Source: Balamuthia mandrillaris
Lineage: Eukaryota > Discosea > Longamoebia > Balamuthiidae
NCBI GenBank assembly: GCA_031835245.1
Contig: JAVKOQ010000280.1
Coordinates: forward strand, 1 to 64,000
Length of the DNA: 64,000 nucleotides
Direction: 5' to 3'
This document shows, in pieces, positions 23,972 to 34,436 of the stretch. The notes under the pieces were generated by a model. The model made no database searches, was not told where the DNA came from, and saw only the letters and a program-made list of their open reading frames with translations. Each line of letters opens with the position of its first letter. Within the stretch, counting starts at the first letter, position 1. Position numbers and translations under genes: made by a program.

Positions 23972-24600
23972 CCTCTGAAAGACTGTCTTAGCAGCCACTG
24001 GCGAGGCATCCTTTTTCACTTTAAGTTGGAGACCACAGTAGTGGAATAAAAAAAGCAAACTTGTCAAAAGTCGAGCATTGGTTGCCCTCCTCCATAGCAC
24101 GTCTCAGCCTCTTGGCTTTCTCCTCTAGCACTTTCTTTGCTTGGTATGCTCTTCCTTCAGTTGAGGTGTGACGACCTCGCCCTTTCGCTCTTTTTGCTGA
24201 AGGAAGAACTACTCCTTGTGTTGCTAAGAGTCCAGGGTCACAGTGGCCACCCTGTTGTTGTCCTTGTGGCCAATGAGAGGGTAGCTGGTCCATCCCCAGT
24301 CCTTGTTGTTGGCTTGGTCATCAGACTTGACCAAGGTCCACTGTGGTAGGTCTCATGTCCAGCACCTTCGGGGTCTCTTGGAAGACAGCCCCAGCACGTG
24401 CTCCATTTCCACCAGCAGGTTTCAAAAGTGGCGGAGATGGGAGAGGAGAAGAGATACAAAGGTTTCTGCCGGAGGAGTCAAAACGCCGTCCGTCAACAAA
24501 AACAAAAAGTGAAATGAAAGGAGAAATTTCCCTGAAGAGTGTGTATGAGAATTGGGGAAGTGATTTGGACAGAATTTCATGGAGAGGGTTGTGCAAGATT
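23800..24600 (-). other. Possible uncharacterised split gene on minus strand
   Basis: Three open blocks look coding rather than random: 24390-24228 (reads VKSDDQANNKDWGWTSYPL and GHKDNNRVATVTLDS), 24215-24060 (GRAYQAKKVLEEKAKRLRRAMEEGN) and about 24035-23995 (KVKKDASPVAAKTVF). The frame changes between blocks fit introns, and a (GA)n at 23930-23968 would be (CT)n on the coding strand, like introns elsewhere in this window. The gene would be divergent to the ankyrin gene starting at 24651. I recognise no family, and the exon borders and start are unresolved. A decayed gene is equally possible. Confidence 0.3.
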
Positions 24601-24650
24601 ATTTGTAGACGTCATGACAACCCTTGCCAGGGTAAGTTCGGGAAAAAAAG

Positions 24651-26533
24651 ATGAGAAGCGAAGAGGAAGAGGGAGAGCACAGGCGACCGCCGTACCTCCC
24701 CTCGTCGGAAGAGTACGAGGAGTGCCAGCAACGAGTACAGGAACTGGGAGGGAGCATTGGTGGGCCAGTATTGCAGCTGGATGAATTCCCTAACGACGAT
24801 GAAGCACATGCTGCTAACTTTCGTGTCTTTTGTAAATATGGTCAGACGCCTTGCACCTCTCTTCTCTGCCCTTGCCTTGCCTTGCGTTGCCTTCCCTTCT
24901 CTTGCCTTCCTTTGCCTTCTTTTGCTTTGCCTTGCCTTGCCTTGCCTTGCATTCCTTCTCTCCCTTCCTTTCTTTGAGTAGAGCAGGTGTAACCATTCGT
25001 TTCGTATTGCGGACAACAGGGATGTTGGAAAAAGTGAAAGAGATGGTAGAATGGTGGAATAACAGCACCATGGCCAACCAACAAGAGGACAAAGCCAAAG
25101 AAGAAGAGGAGGAACAAGAGAAAGAAGAGCAAGCGGATCCTCATCACTACCTTTGGACCAGCAACTCGGGCTACGGAGAAACGGGCTTCATGCTGGCCGC
25201 GAAGTACGCCCAGGTGGAGGTGGTGAGCTACCTACTGGGCCTGGAAGGGTGCGACCCCAACTACGGACCCAAGGGAAGCTTCCCAAAGGTACCTTTGCTG
25301 TGGGCCTGCACCAGCTACAGCCAAGAGTGCTTTGACCGCCGTTCCCGTCGCCACGCTGAGACTGTTCTTGCACTGTTGGAAGCTGGCGCCCGGTGTCCGA
25401 ACCCTTTGGCGCCCACCAGCGCCCTGCGCTGTGCTGCTAGTTGTGGCTCGGGCCTTATCTTCAAGCTGTTGCTGTGCTACCAGGTGTCGGAGGACTCCCG
25501 GACGTCAGCCTCGGTGGAGGAGGCTTTCTTCTCCTCGGAGCAGATTCAAAAGTGCGCGTTGGTGTTGCCCAAGCAAAGGAGTGGCATCAGCGGTAGTGGC
25601 GGAAACGGCAGCGGGAACGGCATTCATCATGTGCTTCAGGAGCTGGTAGCCAGCGCACAACGCGTGGAAAAGCAGTTAGACAAGCGTCCTTCGCACCAAC
25701 AAAAGAAAGAAAAGGAGAAGGAAAAGAAGGAGAAAGAAAAAACGACCGTCGTGGCAGAAAGAGGGTACAAAGGTATGGACAAGATTTTTGGCCTTTACAA
25801 CAAAACCATCGGAGGAGGAACAAAGAAAGGATACAAAAAGAAGGAAAAGAAAAAGGAACCTGATGCAGTCCGTAGCGATGCAACAGAAGAGCATGGAAAG
25901 TGGAACGAAGAGGGCGAAAGATGGCGCATAGTGGAAACAGAAGAACACAGCCAGAAATGCAAGATAACACCGTTGGAGTTTGCATGCAGGGAAGGATACT
26001 GGGACGTGGTGGAGTTGATGCTCAGCAATCCTGCTGTTCGTGTTCGTCTACGCAGAGAACAATGGCAGACCATTCAATGTCCCTCCCAAGAAGCAGAAAA
26101 AGAAGGCGTTGGGGAGATACACGGAGATAGAGAAACGCGGCTAGTCCTTGCGCATGGAAGAGCTACGGCATTGCATTGGGCATGCAAGTAAGTGCAATTT
26201 TACCGCTGTTATGTTGCTGATGTTGCTTCGCTCTTAACATTTTGCTGTTACAGGCATGATAAGATAGATGTGGTGGAACAGCTAGTAGCCTGTGGAGCAA
26301 GTATTTACCTACGTGATGCCTGTGGGCGCATGCCATTTGATATGACCACGTCTCAACGTACAAGGCGAATCTATCTTGTGGCTTTGACCATTTGGGCAGC
26401 ATGGTACCGCTGTGCTGACACGGAGACCCAAAGCCACCGGTTTAACGGCTTGCATCCCAGAAAAGCTTGCCTTTTGGGTCTTCTTCCCAAAGAACTTATT
26501 GTCTGTATTTTAAACGCTGCTTTTCATAGCTAA
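24651..26533 (+). CDS. Ankyrin-repeat protein of unknown function
   Basis: 553 residues in exons 24651-24831, 24987-26187 and 26254-26533, with consistent phases. The first intron is a degenerate (TTGCC)n-type pyrimidine tract. Ankyrin-like units are GETGFMLAAKYAQVEVVSYLLGLEGCDPNYG, VPLLWACTSYSQE...AETVLALLEAGA, TPLEFACREGYWDVVELMLSNPA and ALHWACKHDKIDVVEQLVACGASIYLRDACGRMPFDM, at about residues 115-190, 385-410 and 450-505. The middle (about 270-370) is lysine/glutamate-rich and low in complexity. A 35-residue tail follows (RKACLLGLLPKELIVCILNAAFHS); its LLPKELIVCIL stretch recalls the start of an F-box or SOCS-like helix, so it could be a ubiquitin-ligase adaptor. That is only a suggestion. 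Confidence 0.85.
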
Positions 26534-26813
26534 AAAGCCTTCGGTATTATGTAAAGACCTCTTTTCTTGTTTTATTGTCCATGACCTTGCCACCTTCCTC
26601 CGCTTGCTTCCTCTTGCTTCCTCCACAACCACTCACCCAGCGGACACGCCTACGCAACAGGAATGCGTTTGAATTTTTCAAGGACGACATGAGTCACGTC
26701 AAAAAATAGTTGTCGACATTTATCGGATTTTTCCTGGAAACATTTTGGTAACAAAAAAAAACTAAAAGGGGAATAAAAGGTATGACAGGCAGCTGAACTC
26801 AGCGGAGAGAGAG
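26534..26813. other. Spacer between ankyrin gene and phosphoserine phosphatase
   Basis: 280 bp, with T- and C-rich runs after the ankyrin stop and an A-run with gaataaaag near 26750-26780. Contains the terminator of one gene and the promoter of the next, both on the plus strand. Nothing further recognised. Confidence 0.3.
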
Positions 26814-27226
26814 ATGAACGAAAAGAAAGCAGTCGCCCAAACGTTGCGTGCCGCTCATGTGGTTTGTTTCGACGTGGACAGCACGGTTATTACCAACGAA
26901 GGAATAGATGAGTTGGCTTCTTTTTGCGGGGCAGGCGAGCAGGTGGCGGAATGGTAAGCGAACACGCTCCCCGAGAGCCTGCTGCACTCAACCAACCCTT
27001 ATCCTTTCTTTGCTGTGCTTAGGACGCGGCGGGCAATGTGTGGTGGTGTAACCTTTCGGGAAGCTCTTTCGGCCCGTCTGCAAATTATACGCCCCTCTCT
27101 TCCACAGTTGCATTCCTTTTTGGAAAAGCATCCTCTGCCCCTAACTCCGGGAGTATCGTGTGCATGACTTCTCTCTCCCTCTCCTCACTCTCTTCTTTTC
27201 ACCTATTCTCTCTCTCTCTCTCTCTC

Positions 27227-27266
<40 letters not shown>

Positions 27267-27836
27267 TCTCTCTCTCGGTCTTCCCAAAGAGTTTGCTCAT
27301 GTTGTGCTCGTAACAGGCAATTTATTGAGCTTTTGCAGAGACAAGGAAAGCAAGTCTACTTGATCTCTGGTGGGTTCAAGCAAATGATCCTCCCACTGGC
27401 TCAGGCGCTTGGTTTGCCCCCTGATAACGTGTTTGCCAACGTTTTGTTGTTTGACGAGGAGACGGGGGACTACAAAGGCTTTGATGAAAGCCAACCCACT
27501 TCTGAAAGTGGTGGGAAGGCCCGCGTGGTGGCCATGTTAAAGGACCTACATGCCAACAACAAGGAGAACGACGCGGTTTCTCCTCCCTCTATTGTCATGA
27601 TCGGAGATGGTTGTATCTTCTCCCTCCCTCCTTTTCTACGCGATTTCTTACTTGAGCTCTCTCTCCCCTTTCTCTGCCATCACGAAACAGGTGTGACAGA
27701 CATGGAAGCAAGGCCGCCAGCTGACTTGTTTGTGGGCTTTGGCGGCAACGTCGTACGAGAGAAGGTTAAACAGGGAGCCGACCTTTTTGTGATGCAGTTC
27801 GCTGAGCTGATGGCCATCTACCAAGAAGAGCTCTAG
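26814..27836 (+). CDS. PSPH: Phosphoserine phosphatase
   Basis: Last step of serine synthesis: hydrolyses L-3-phosphoserine to serine. Exons 26814-26953, 27023-27157, 27317-27609 and 27691-27836 give 237 residues, close to the usual ~225. HAD-family motifs are all present: the nucleophile motif CFDVDSTV (about residues 19-26), WTRRAM followed by GVTFREAL of the cap, LISGGF with the conserved serine, the lysine in ESGGK, and the metal-binding GDGVTDMEA, followed by FVGFGGNV. Intron 2 contains a long (CT)n. The catalytic aspartates are intact, so it should be active. Confidence 0.96.
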
Positions 27837-28120
27837 GCAGAAAGGGACCAAGCGCCCACACCATCACTCACTTTGTTGTGCTCCTATTTAAAACAAGCTA
27901 TCAGCCAACGTTTGTTTGTCTTTTTCTCCTTTTCAGCCAGGCTATCAGAGTAGAACATCAAGCTGGCAAGAAGCAGACATTCGTTAAGTTCATTTGGTAC
28001 GACCACGCCTGAAGAGCCGCTGGAAGGAGAGTGACATTTAAGAATGCCAGTATTTTTGAAAGTGGGGCAGCTATGTGTATTGTATGTATGTATGAAATCT
28101 TATTGTTTAGATGGACAGTA
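27837..28120. other. Convergent spacer, PSPH / DAK
   Basis: 284 bp between two convergent stop codons. Presumably holds both 3' ends; no coding signal seen. Confidence 0.3.
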
Positions 28121-29453
28121 TTACTTTGTCAGCTCGTTCAACGTTTTGAAGATGAGTGCCACCGCTGCTGCGCCAGCATCTATTGCGAACACGTGGGTTT
28201 GTGAGAAAAGAATGGAGAGAACCGAGCGAAAGAAGGGCGAACTACCTTTGTGACCAACAGCTCGCTGAGCAAGATAACTAGCCCTCCCTTTCTTGGGCAC
28301 CAAGTCCACAGTGGCTTCCGCTCCCTTTGCAGCTTCATCGGAGGCTATGCCAAGCGCCTCCTGCCAACTTTTCCCTTCCTTCATTACAGCATGATGAAAC
28401 GCATCCACACCAGGCAGCAGAGCGTCGATCATTGTGCAGTCTCCGAGCCGGGCACCGCCCAACTGCATTATACCTTGTGTGCCAGAGCGGAGGGCTTCCG
28501 CCCATGATTCACTTGGTGAAGCGACATCGTTCTCCGCAGAGCGAAAGCCACCAGCTGCACGAACGAAGAACATGCCGTACATAACACCTGTTTACAAAAC
28601 ACCGAACATCAATCAACTAAGCCAACAAGTAAGCACACGAAGAGAAGCATACCAGAAGTGCCGCCCATGGCGCTTTGTAAGATTGATCCCAGGGCGTGGA
28701 AGGTAGCTGCGGGACCCTTATCCACCGGCAGCTGTACAAGCTGCGAGCTAATCGCCTTGCAACCCTGCTCCAAGCTGAAGCCGAAATCTCCATCACCAGC
28801 AGCTTGGTCCAGTGCTGTCAACTGGTCAATGGTTTCCTTTTGACACAGTTGCTCACACAAGAGCTGCAGCAGCTTCCAAAAATGTTGTGCTTCAGCGGCT
28901 GTAAACGAGAGAGTCTTGTCCTTTTCTGGCTCTCCACCAGAGATATCACAGGTGGATGTAGGAGCTGCAACACGTTCAGTGAAGAGCGGAGAGCAGCGGG
29001 CAGCGGGCAGCCAGGCTGTTCCACGCCCACACGGGGCATCCAGATATTCCAACAGCCGTTCCTCCCGTGGGAGAGGGAGAAGCGAGATAGAAATGCCTTT
29101 CATATCCAGCGCCGTCATGAATGGACCGCAAAACAACCGTTCCAAATGAAGGGTTGTGTGTTTGTTGATAAACCTCACCACCGCCCTGCACACTATATGG
29201 AGTTCCATGGAGGTAGTTGTGCCCAGGTTGTTCACTAAAAGAACAACGTGCGTGTCCTCTGGCAAATTGGCGTCTTCCAGCAAATGTCCCATCAACTGTT
29301 TCACTGTTTCGTCAGCTGATTGTAAGGATTGTCGCTCTACACCGGGCTCCCCATGAATTCCTAGTCCCAGTTCCACTTCTATATTATGTGGGCGGGAGAG
29401 AAGCGAAGAGAACGGAAGTGGGACGACGCAAAGAAAGGAGAGAGTGAAGGGTT

Positions 29454-29499
<46 letters not shown>

Positions 29500-30410
29500 C
29501 GGAGAAACCATTGCCAGGAAGCGTAAACGAAGGTTTGCCAACGGCAGGGATAATACAGGGTGTCAATGCAATGCCAATGGTTCTTACTTGCTGGGCTACC
29601 CTCTGAGCAATATCAGTAACCTGTATTATTCAGAAGCCAGAGAGATTGTCGTCTCGTTAAAAAATAAAATAACGAATGAGCTGCTTCTCAAGGAAGCATG
29701 ATAAAAACCTCATCCAATGAAGCTCCAGCCTCCGCAGCTGCTCCTGCCGCCTTGTGAACAAGCACTGTGCCAGCCAGGCCTCGTCTTCCAGCGCTCTTCG
29801 TGAGGTCGGCAGAGAGAGCGCAGTCATCAGCGACAATAACCATGTTCACTTTAAGGCCCTCAGCCCTAGCCAGCTCAGCCGCCATACCGAAATTGAGCAT
29901 GTCGCCAGTGTAGTTCTTGACTATGAGGAGGGCGCCTTTCTTGCCGGTGACCGTGCGTAGCGCCGCTAAGACCGAGGCCGTGGAGGGGCTGGTAAACACG
30001 TTGCCTTGGTAAGGTCAGTCTGATCGTCAGTGCGTTAGCCGTCAAGAAAGCAAGTGAAAAGAACGAACCAGCAATAGCAGCTGTGAGTAGACCCTCTCCC
30101 ACTGTCAAAGCAAAACTCATCATGTTAGCCTGTGCAACCATGACTCGAGAGAAAAGAAGAATAAAAAGAAGAAAAGGAAGGGGCGAGTACCAAAGCCAGC
30201 ATGGGCTGGCTCGTGGCCGCTTCCACCGCCACTCAGCAGAGCCACATGTTCGTCTTTGTGGTCGCCTGCGATGAATGCTCTCCGCACGACCACGTTGTGT
30301 CCTTCCAATAAGGCCAGTTCTTTAGGATTCAGAGCCACCAACCCTTCCAGCTGTTCCTCCACCACTTTGCTGGTATCGTTCAACAAGCACTTCAAGTGAC
30401 GTTCTTCCAT
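28121..30410 (-). CDS. DAK: Dihydroxyacetone kinase (DhaK-DhaL fusion)
   Basis: ATP-dependent kinase that makes dihydroxyacetone phosphate; it can also act on glyceraldehyde. Seven exons (30410-30191, 30101-30069, 30004-29709, 29620-29509, 29378-28653, 28587-28246, 28179-28121) join in phase to 595 residues, the normal size. The DhaK domain has [26 protein letters not shown] and the substrate-binding histidine motif [11 protein letters not shown] (about residue 227). The DhaL domain has the ATP/magnesium motif [20 protein letters not shown] and DALLPG. Exon 2 is only 33 nt. The intron at 29379-29508 holds (CT)n on the coding strand. FAD-AMP cyclase activity is a known side activity in the animal enzyme and cannot be judged here. 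Confidence 0.96.
29457..29497. repeat. (GA)n microsatellite in DAK intron
   Basis: Pure GA on the plus strand within a minus-strand intron, so CT in the transcript. Confidence 0.9.
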
Positions 30411-30632
30411 TACTTCTCTCCTTTCTCCTCTTCCTCTTTTGTGTTTATATTTTTTTTTTGGGTCTTTTGTTTTGTTGAGAATGGTTGGAATGTTAGGAAT
30501 TTATAACCAAATTTAGATAATAATGTTCTGATAAGGATAAATTCGGCACCACTCCATTTGGCTTGTTAGCGCACACCCCAATCACCATCACCAGAATCAT
30601 CACCAGAATCATCATCAGAATCATCAGCAGCA
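30411..30632. other. Spacer between DAK start and alpha-galactosidase stop
   Basis: 222 bp. Promoter of the minus-strand DAK gene and 3' end of the upstream minus-strand gene. Includes a short direct repeat of an atcatcaccagaatc-type unit at about 30584-30630, which continues up to the alpha-galactosidase stop. Confidence 0.4.
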
Positions 30633-32211
30633 TCACGGGAAGGAAGAAGAAACCGGATGCAGGCGCAGCAATATAGCGTTGGAGGTGGTGAGCTGCACCG
30701 TTATGGAGCCTTTGAACTGGCCAAGGTTACGACCGGCAAAGACATCGCGCGCGGTGAAGGTTTGGCCGCTGGCCAAGAAGATGCTGTTGGCAGCAACGGC
30801 TATGTTCACGGCCGGTCCGAAAGAGCTGAAGTTGACAAAGGCCACAGCCACATCACCGTTGGCAAGCTTGCGTGCCCATACCTGTTGCTGGGAACCCGCC
30901 CCGCATTGGCTGACACAAAAGCCTTGCGCTCCCATCGGGTCTTGATTAATGGCGATCATCTCCTTGTTTTGCAACAAGCTGACGGTGCCCGGTTCCATGG
31001 CGTAGAGGTCATTGCTCATGAGCAACGGAGCGGCAAGGATGCTCCATAAGGACAGCTGGATGCGGCTCTGAGCGAGGGAGAGGCCAGTCCCGCCGACCAA
31101 GATCATGTCCGGGTCATTCCAAGATCCAGGTCCAGCTGCCAGAAGGAAGGACTTGTACAGAGGGTTTTGCTGCACGGCGAAAGGGTTCATGCTGTCTACG
31201 GAGGAGTTAGCGGTGCGCCAGTACTGAGCAATGGTGGTGATGGAGTCGAAGGAGTCCTGGATGTCATCAAAGTTGCGCCACATGTTGCAGTAACGCACCA
31301 GCAGGTCGAACTGAACGGCCTGGTCTCCCAGGGAAATACGCACATAGTCTGGCCAGCTGCACGAGTACAAAATGGGACGACCCGTTGCGTTGAGGGCCAT
31401 GCTCAGCTTTGGGTAGGTGATGTTCATGGTGGCAGCCTCCGCGTAGCATCCGTCCACCTTAAGGGAGTCTATTCCCCATGATGCCATGAGTTGCACGTCC
31501 TTCAGATACTGTTGGTGGGAGGCCACGTCTTGCTCGTAGCTGGTGCTGGTTGGTACGTCAAAGCCTGGATAGCCAGCACATGTCTTGCTGCCTGCACCGT
31601 GTTTGCAGTTTCATAAGCGTTCTTTTCAATGTTAGTCTTTGGGGGACAGCAAAGAACAATAAATATACACAAAACACGAAAAAGAAAGACAAAACAACAA
31701 GACAGAGAAGAGAGAAAGAAGAGACCAATGTCAAGATAGAGGCCAAGCTTCAGGCCCTTGGCATGGACGTAGTCAGCAACAGCCTTGATGCCTCCCGGAA
31801 AACGAATGGGATCGGCTTGGAGGTTGCCTTGGCTGTCCCTCTCTAGGGCAGGCCAGCAGTCATCTATGTTGACATACTGATAACCCACCTTGGCGTAGCC
31901 CTGGCTCACCAACGCGTCGGCCATGCGTTGGTACAGATTTGCGCTGATGCACTGGTCCGGGTAGGTATCGCAGTCCGTTATGCAAGCTGCTCGCCAGGAA
32001 GATAATATTAGTCGAGCAAGAAGAAATACGATGTTGTTTGCCGGTTGTAAAAAAAAAAAACATCGCATCTAGTAGTCATCAAGCACGCACCGTAGCGTTC
32101 CCAAGAGAGCCAACCCATAGGAGGCGTGCGGGCCACCCCGTTGTTCAACCCGCTACAACCATGCAGCACCGCCAACACCACAAACACCCCTACCAGCGAC
32201 CTCCGGTCCAT
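30633..32211 (-). CDS. Secreted alpha-galactosidase (GH27)
   Basis: Hydrolyses terminal alpha-galactose from glycolipids and oligosaccharides. Exons 32211-32091, 31986-31726 and 31591-30633 give 446 residues. A signal peptide is evident (MDRRSLVGVFVVLAVLHGCSG), pointing to secretion or the lysosome. Family motifs: TPPMGWLSWERY, VNIDDCWP, GLKLGLYLDIG with CAGYPG, and the catalytic nucleophile aspartate in SLKVDGC. The acid/base is expected in the RTANSSVDSMNPF to SWNDPDMILVG region, where WNDPDM is conserved. The start chosen is the methionine opening the signal peptide; an upstream in-frame methionine would put 40 polar residues before it. Paired cysteines (CITDCDTYPDQC) match the family's disulphides. 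Confidence 0.95.
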
Positions 32212-32490
32212 TCCTCCTGGCACGGACCTACGGTACCTGCCGCTCGGTTTCTCCTTTGCCTCGTGTGCTTCCGTTTGACTCGAGTCGTTGTGGGAGGCCA
32301 GCATTACCCCTGGCCATTCAGGCACGCCCATGGGCTTGCAACATTTTAACCATGTCGTCTTGAATCATAGGCTGGTGGGCGTCGTCATTAAAAAAAAACC
32401 CTTCATCGTGTCGTCGTGAAGTCACCCTCCGTGTCGTCCTCGAGAACTCTGGGAAAACTGCCGTAACGCAGCAGGAGCGAGGAAGGACAC
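32212..32490. promoter_or_regulatory. Divergent region, alpha-galactosidase / RCC1 gene
   Basis: 279 bp between divergent start codons. Contains imperfect direct repeats of a gtcgtcgt/gtgtcgtc type at about 32365-32445. No coding potential recognised. Confidence 0.35.
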
Positions 32491-34266
32491 ATGGAGGCGC
32501 AACAGAAAGGGCTCGGCCACAGAAAGGGCTTTCACAGGCTGGTTAGTGGCGGACAAGGCGGCGCTCACGTGTCGTCAGTGGCTGTTGGTTGGAGCTTTGG
32601 ATTTCTGATATTGACTGGTATACCTTCCTCCCCGCCGGTGCTGCGCCTGCCACTACTGTTCATTGCTTGGCTTGAGCTCAGCCAGTGTATTTTTTGACTA
32701 TGCAAACAGACGGGCAGGTGGTTCCTCTGTGGCATGCTTCTGCTTATTGGCGTGAGCCAAGAGTGTTCCCTAGCGTACATCGCATCAGCAAAATATCTAC
32801 CTCTTGGTCCCACGTGCTCGCTTTAGATCGTTAGTCTGCTCTCTGCCTTCTGTTCTCTCTGCTCCCTGCTCTCGTCTCTTTCTGCTCTCTCTCTCGTAAA
32901 GACTGATGACAGTTGGTAGGGAACACGGGGATGGTGTACAGTTTTGGGTGGAACAGCTATGGGCAATGCGGCCATGGAAGTCGGGACAGCATACAACCCT
33001 CCCTTCGGCCGATACTTACCTTGCAGACTACCAGAGTGTGCGATATAGCTGCTGGAGAGCGGCATTCTCTTGCCATCAGCGGTAAGACAATATGTTCTAA
33101 TTCATCTTCTTGCTTCTTTCAACTTCTCACACTTTCTTCTTTTATTTGAATAGAGGAAGGGCAAGTATGGGGTTGGGGAAGTAACCAGTATGGACAACTG
33201 GGGTTGCTGGAAGACTTGCCAGCACTTTCCGGACGTGAGCAAATAGAGCTGGAGCTTGAACGCGAACAGCAACGAAGACGGTCAAGCCCAAACAGCCTCG
33301 CTGCCGCAGAAGAAGAACTAGCAGAGAGCGCCCATGGCTTTGTGCATGTGTTCCCGAAGCAGCTAACCCTTCCTCCAGACACACGAGCTGTCCAAGTGAG
33401 CTGTGGTTGGAGCCACTCCATGCTTATCGATGCAAAGGGCAGACTTTTCAGCTTTGGTTGGGGAATGTATGGGCAGGTCAGCCTTTATTCTTGTTTCCTC
33501 TTCGGCGAAAACATGCTCACTTTCCTACTTGTTTTTCTGGCACTGTAGCTTGGCCAAGGAGACTTTTGCAACGAGTATTATCCTGTCCAAATCCGCTTTA
33601 GTGATTTAGATGATGAGAACACTGAGGACAGTGAGGCGGAGGACCTCGTAGTAACTGAGCAACCCGAAGACGAATCGTTATTAGAGCCTTCCGTCTTGGA
33701 GTGTTCCTGTGGCGTGTGGCATTCTGCGGCGATCCTCAAGGATGGCAGCCTTTGGACGTGGGGTTACAATTCTTTTGGTCAGGTAGACTTCACCTTTTTC
33801 TTCCGTTCTCCTTTCGTCTGCTTCTTCTTATCGGGCTGCTATAAGCTTGGAACTGGAGACACACAAGGAAGCTGTCAACCAAGTAGAGTTACCATTCGAC
33901 ACCAAGAGACACTGAAGGTGGGGGCAATTCGCTGCGGACATCGCCATACTATGGCCCAATCAGGTTGTGTGCCCACGATTTGACATCGACATAGTGCGCT
34001 AATGTCCTGTTATCATCCATTGTGTCGCATCAGATAATGGCGATGTATATTGTTGGGGATGGAACAAGTATGGCCAATGCGGCATCGAGGCGCGTCTTAC
34101 CACAGAAAATCCCCCGGAGGACCCTATCGTAACGCAACCACAAAAAGTATGGGACTCTGTTCCACTCGGCGCGATCGCGGCAGGTGCGTGGGCGTCCTTT
34201 GCGTTGCCCAACTGTGGTGAGAGCAGATGTCCTATAATTTGTAAGAACGGACGCAGGTGCATATAA
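32491..34266 (+). CDS. RCC1-repeat (beta-propeller) protein
   Basis: 398 residues in exons 32491-32617, 32920-33081, 33154-33476, 33549-33782, 33846-33963 and 34034-34266, all phase-consistent. RCC1-type blade motifs recur: VYSFGWNSYGQCGHG, VWGWGSNQYGQLG, LFSFGWGMYGQLGQGD, LWTWGYNSFGQLGTGD and VYCWGWNKYGQCG. They alternate with the CDIAAGERHSLAI / CSCGVWHSAAI type strands. An acidic insert (about residues 225-250) and a charged insert (about 125-150) interrupt blades. RCC1 folds serve as Ran GEFs or as substrate-binding platforms; without a nuclear signal or the Ran-specific wedge being recognisable, the partner is unknown. Several introns end exactly at a ...YGQ|LG blade boundary, a sign of repeat growth by exon shuffling. 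Confidence 0.88.
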
Positions 34267-34436
34267 GGTCAACATTGGCTTTTATGAGCTCAACTGTTCG
34301 ACTTCTTACTTTTTTTGGACAACGGTGAGTTCTTCTTCTGAGTTTTAACTAAGAGAAACAACCTCTGACTGTTATAACCGCTTATTTACAAGAGCACGGA
34401 AGGATTATCTTGTGTGGCTAACAACAAGTCCTGGCA

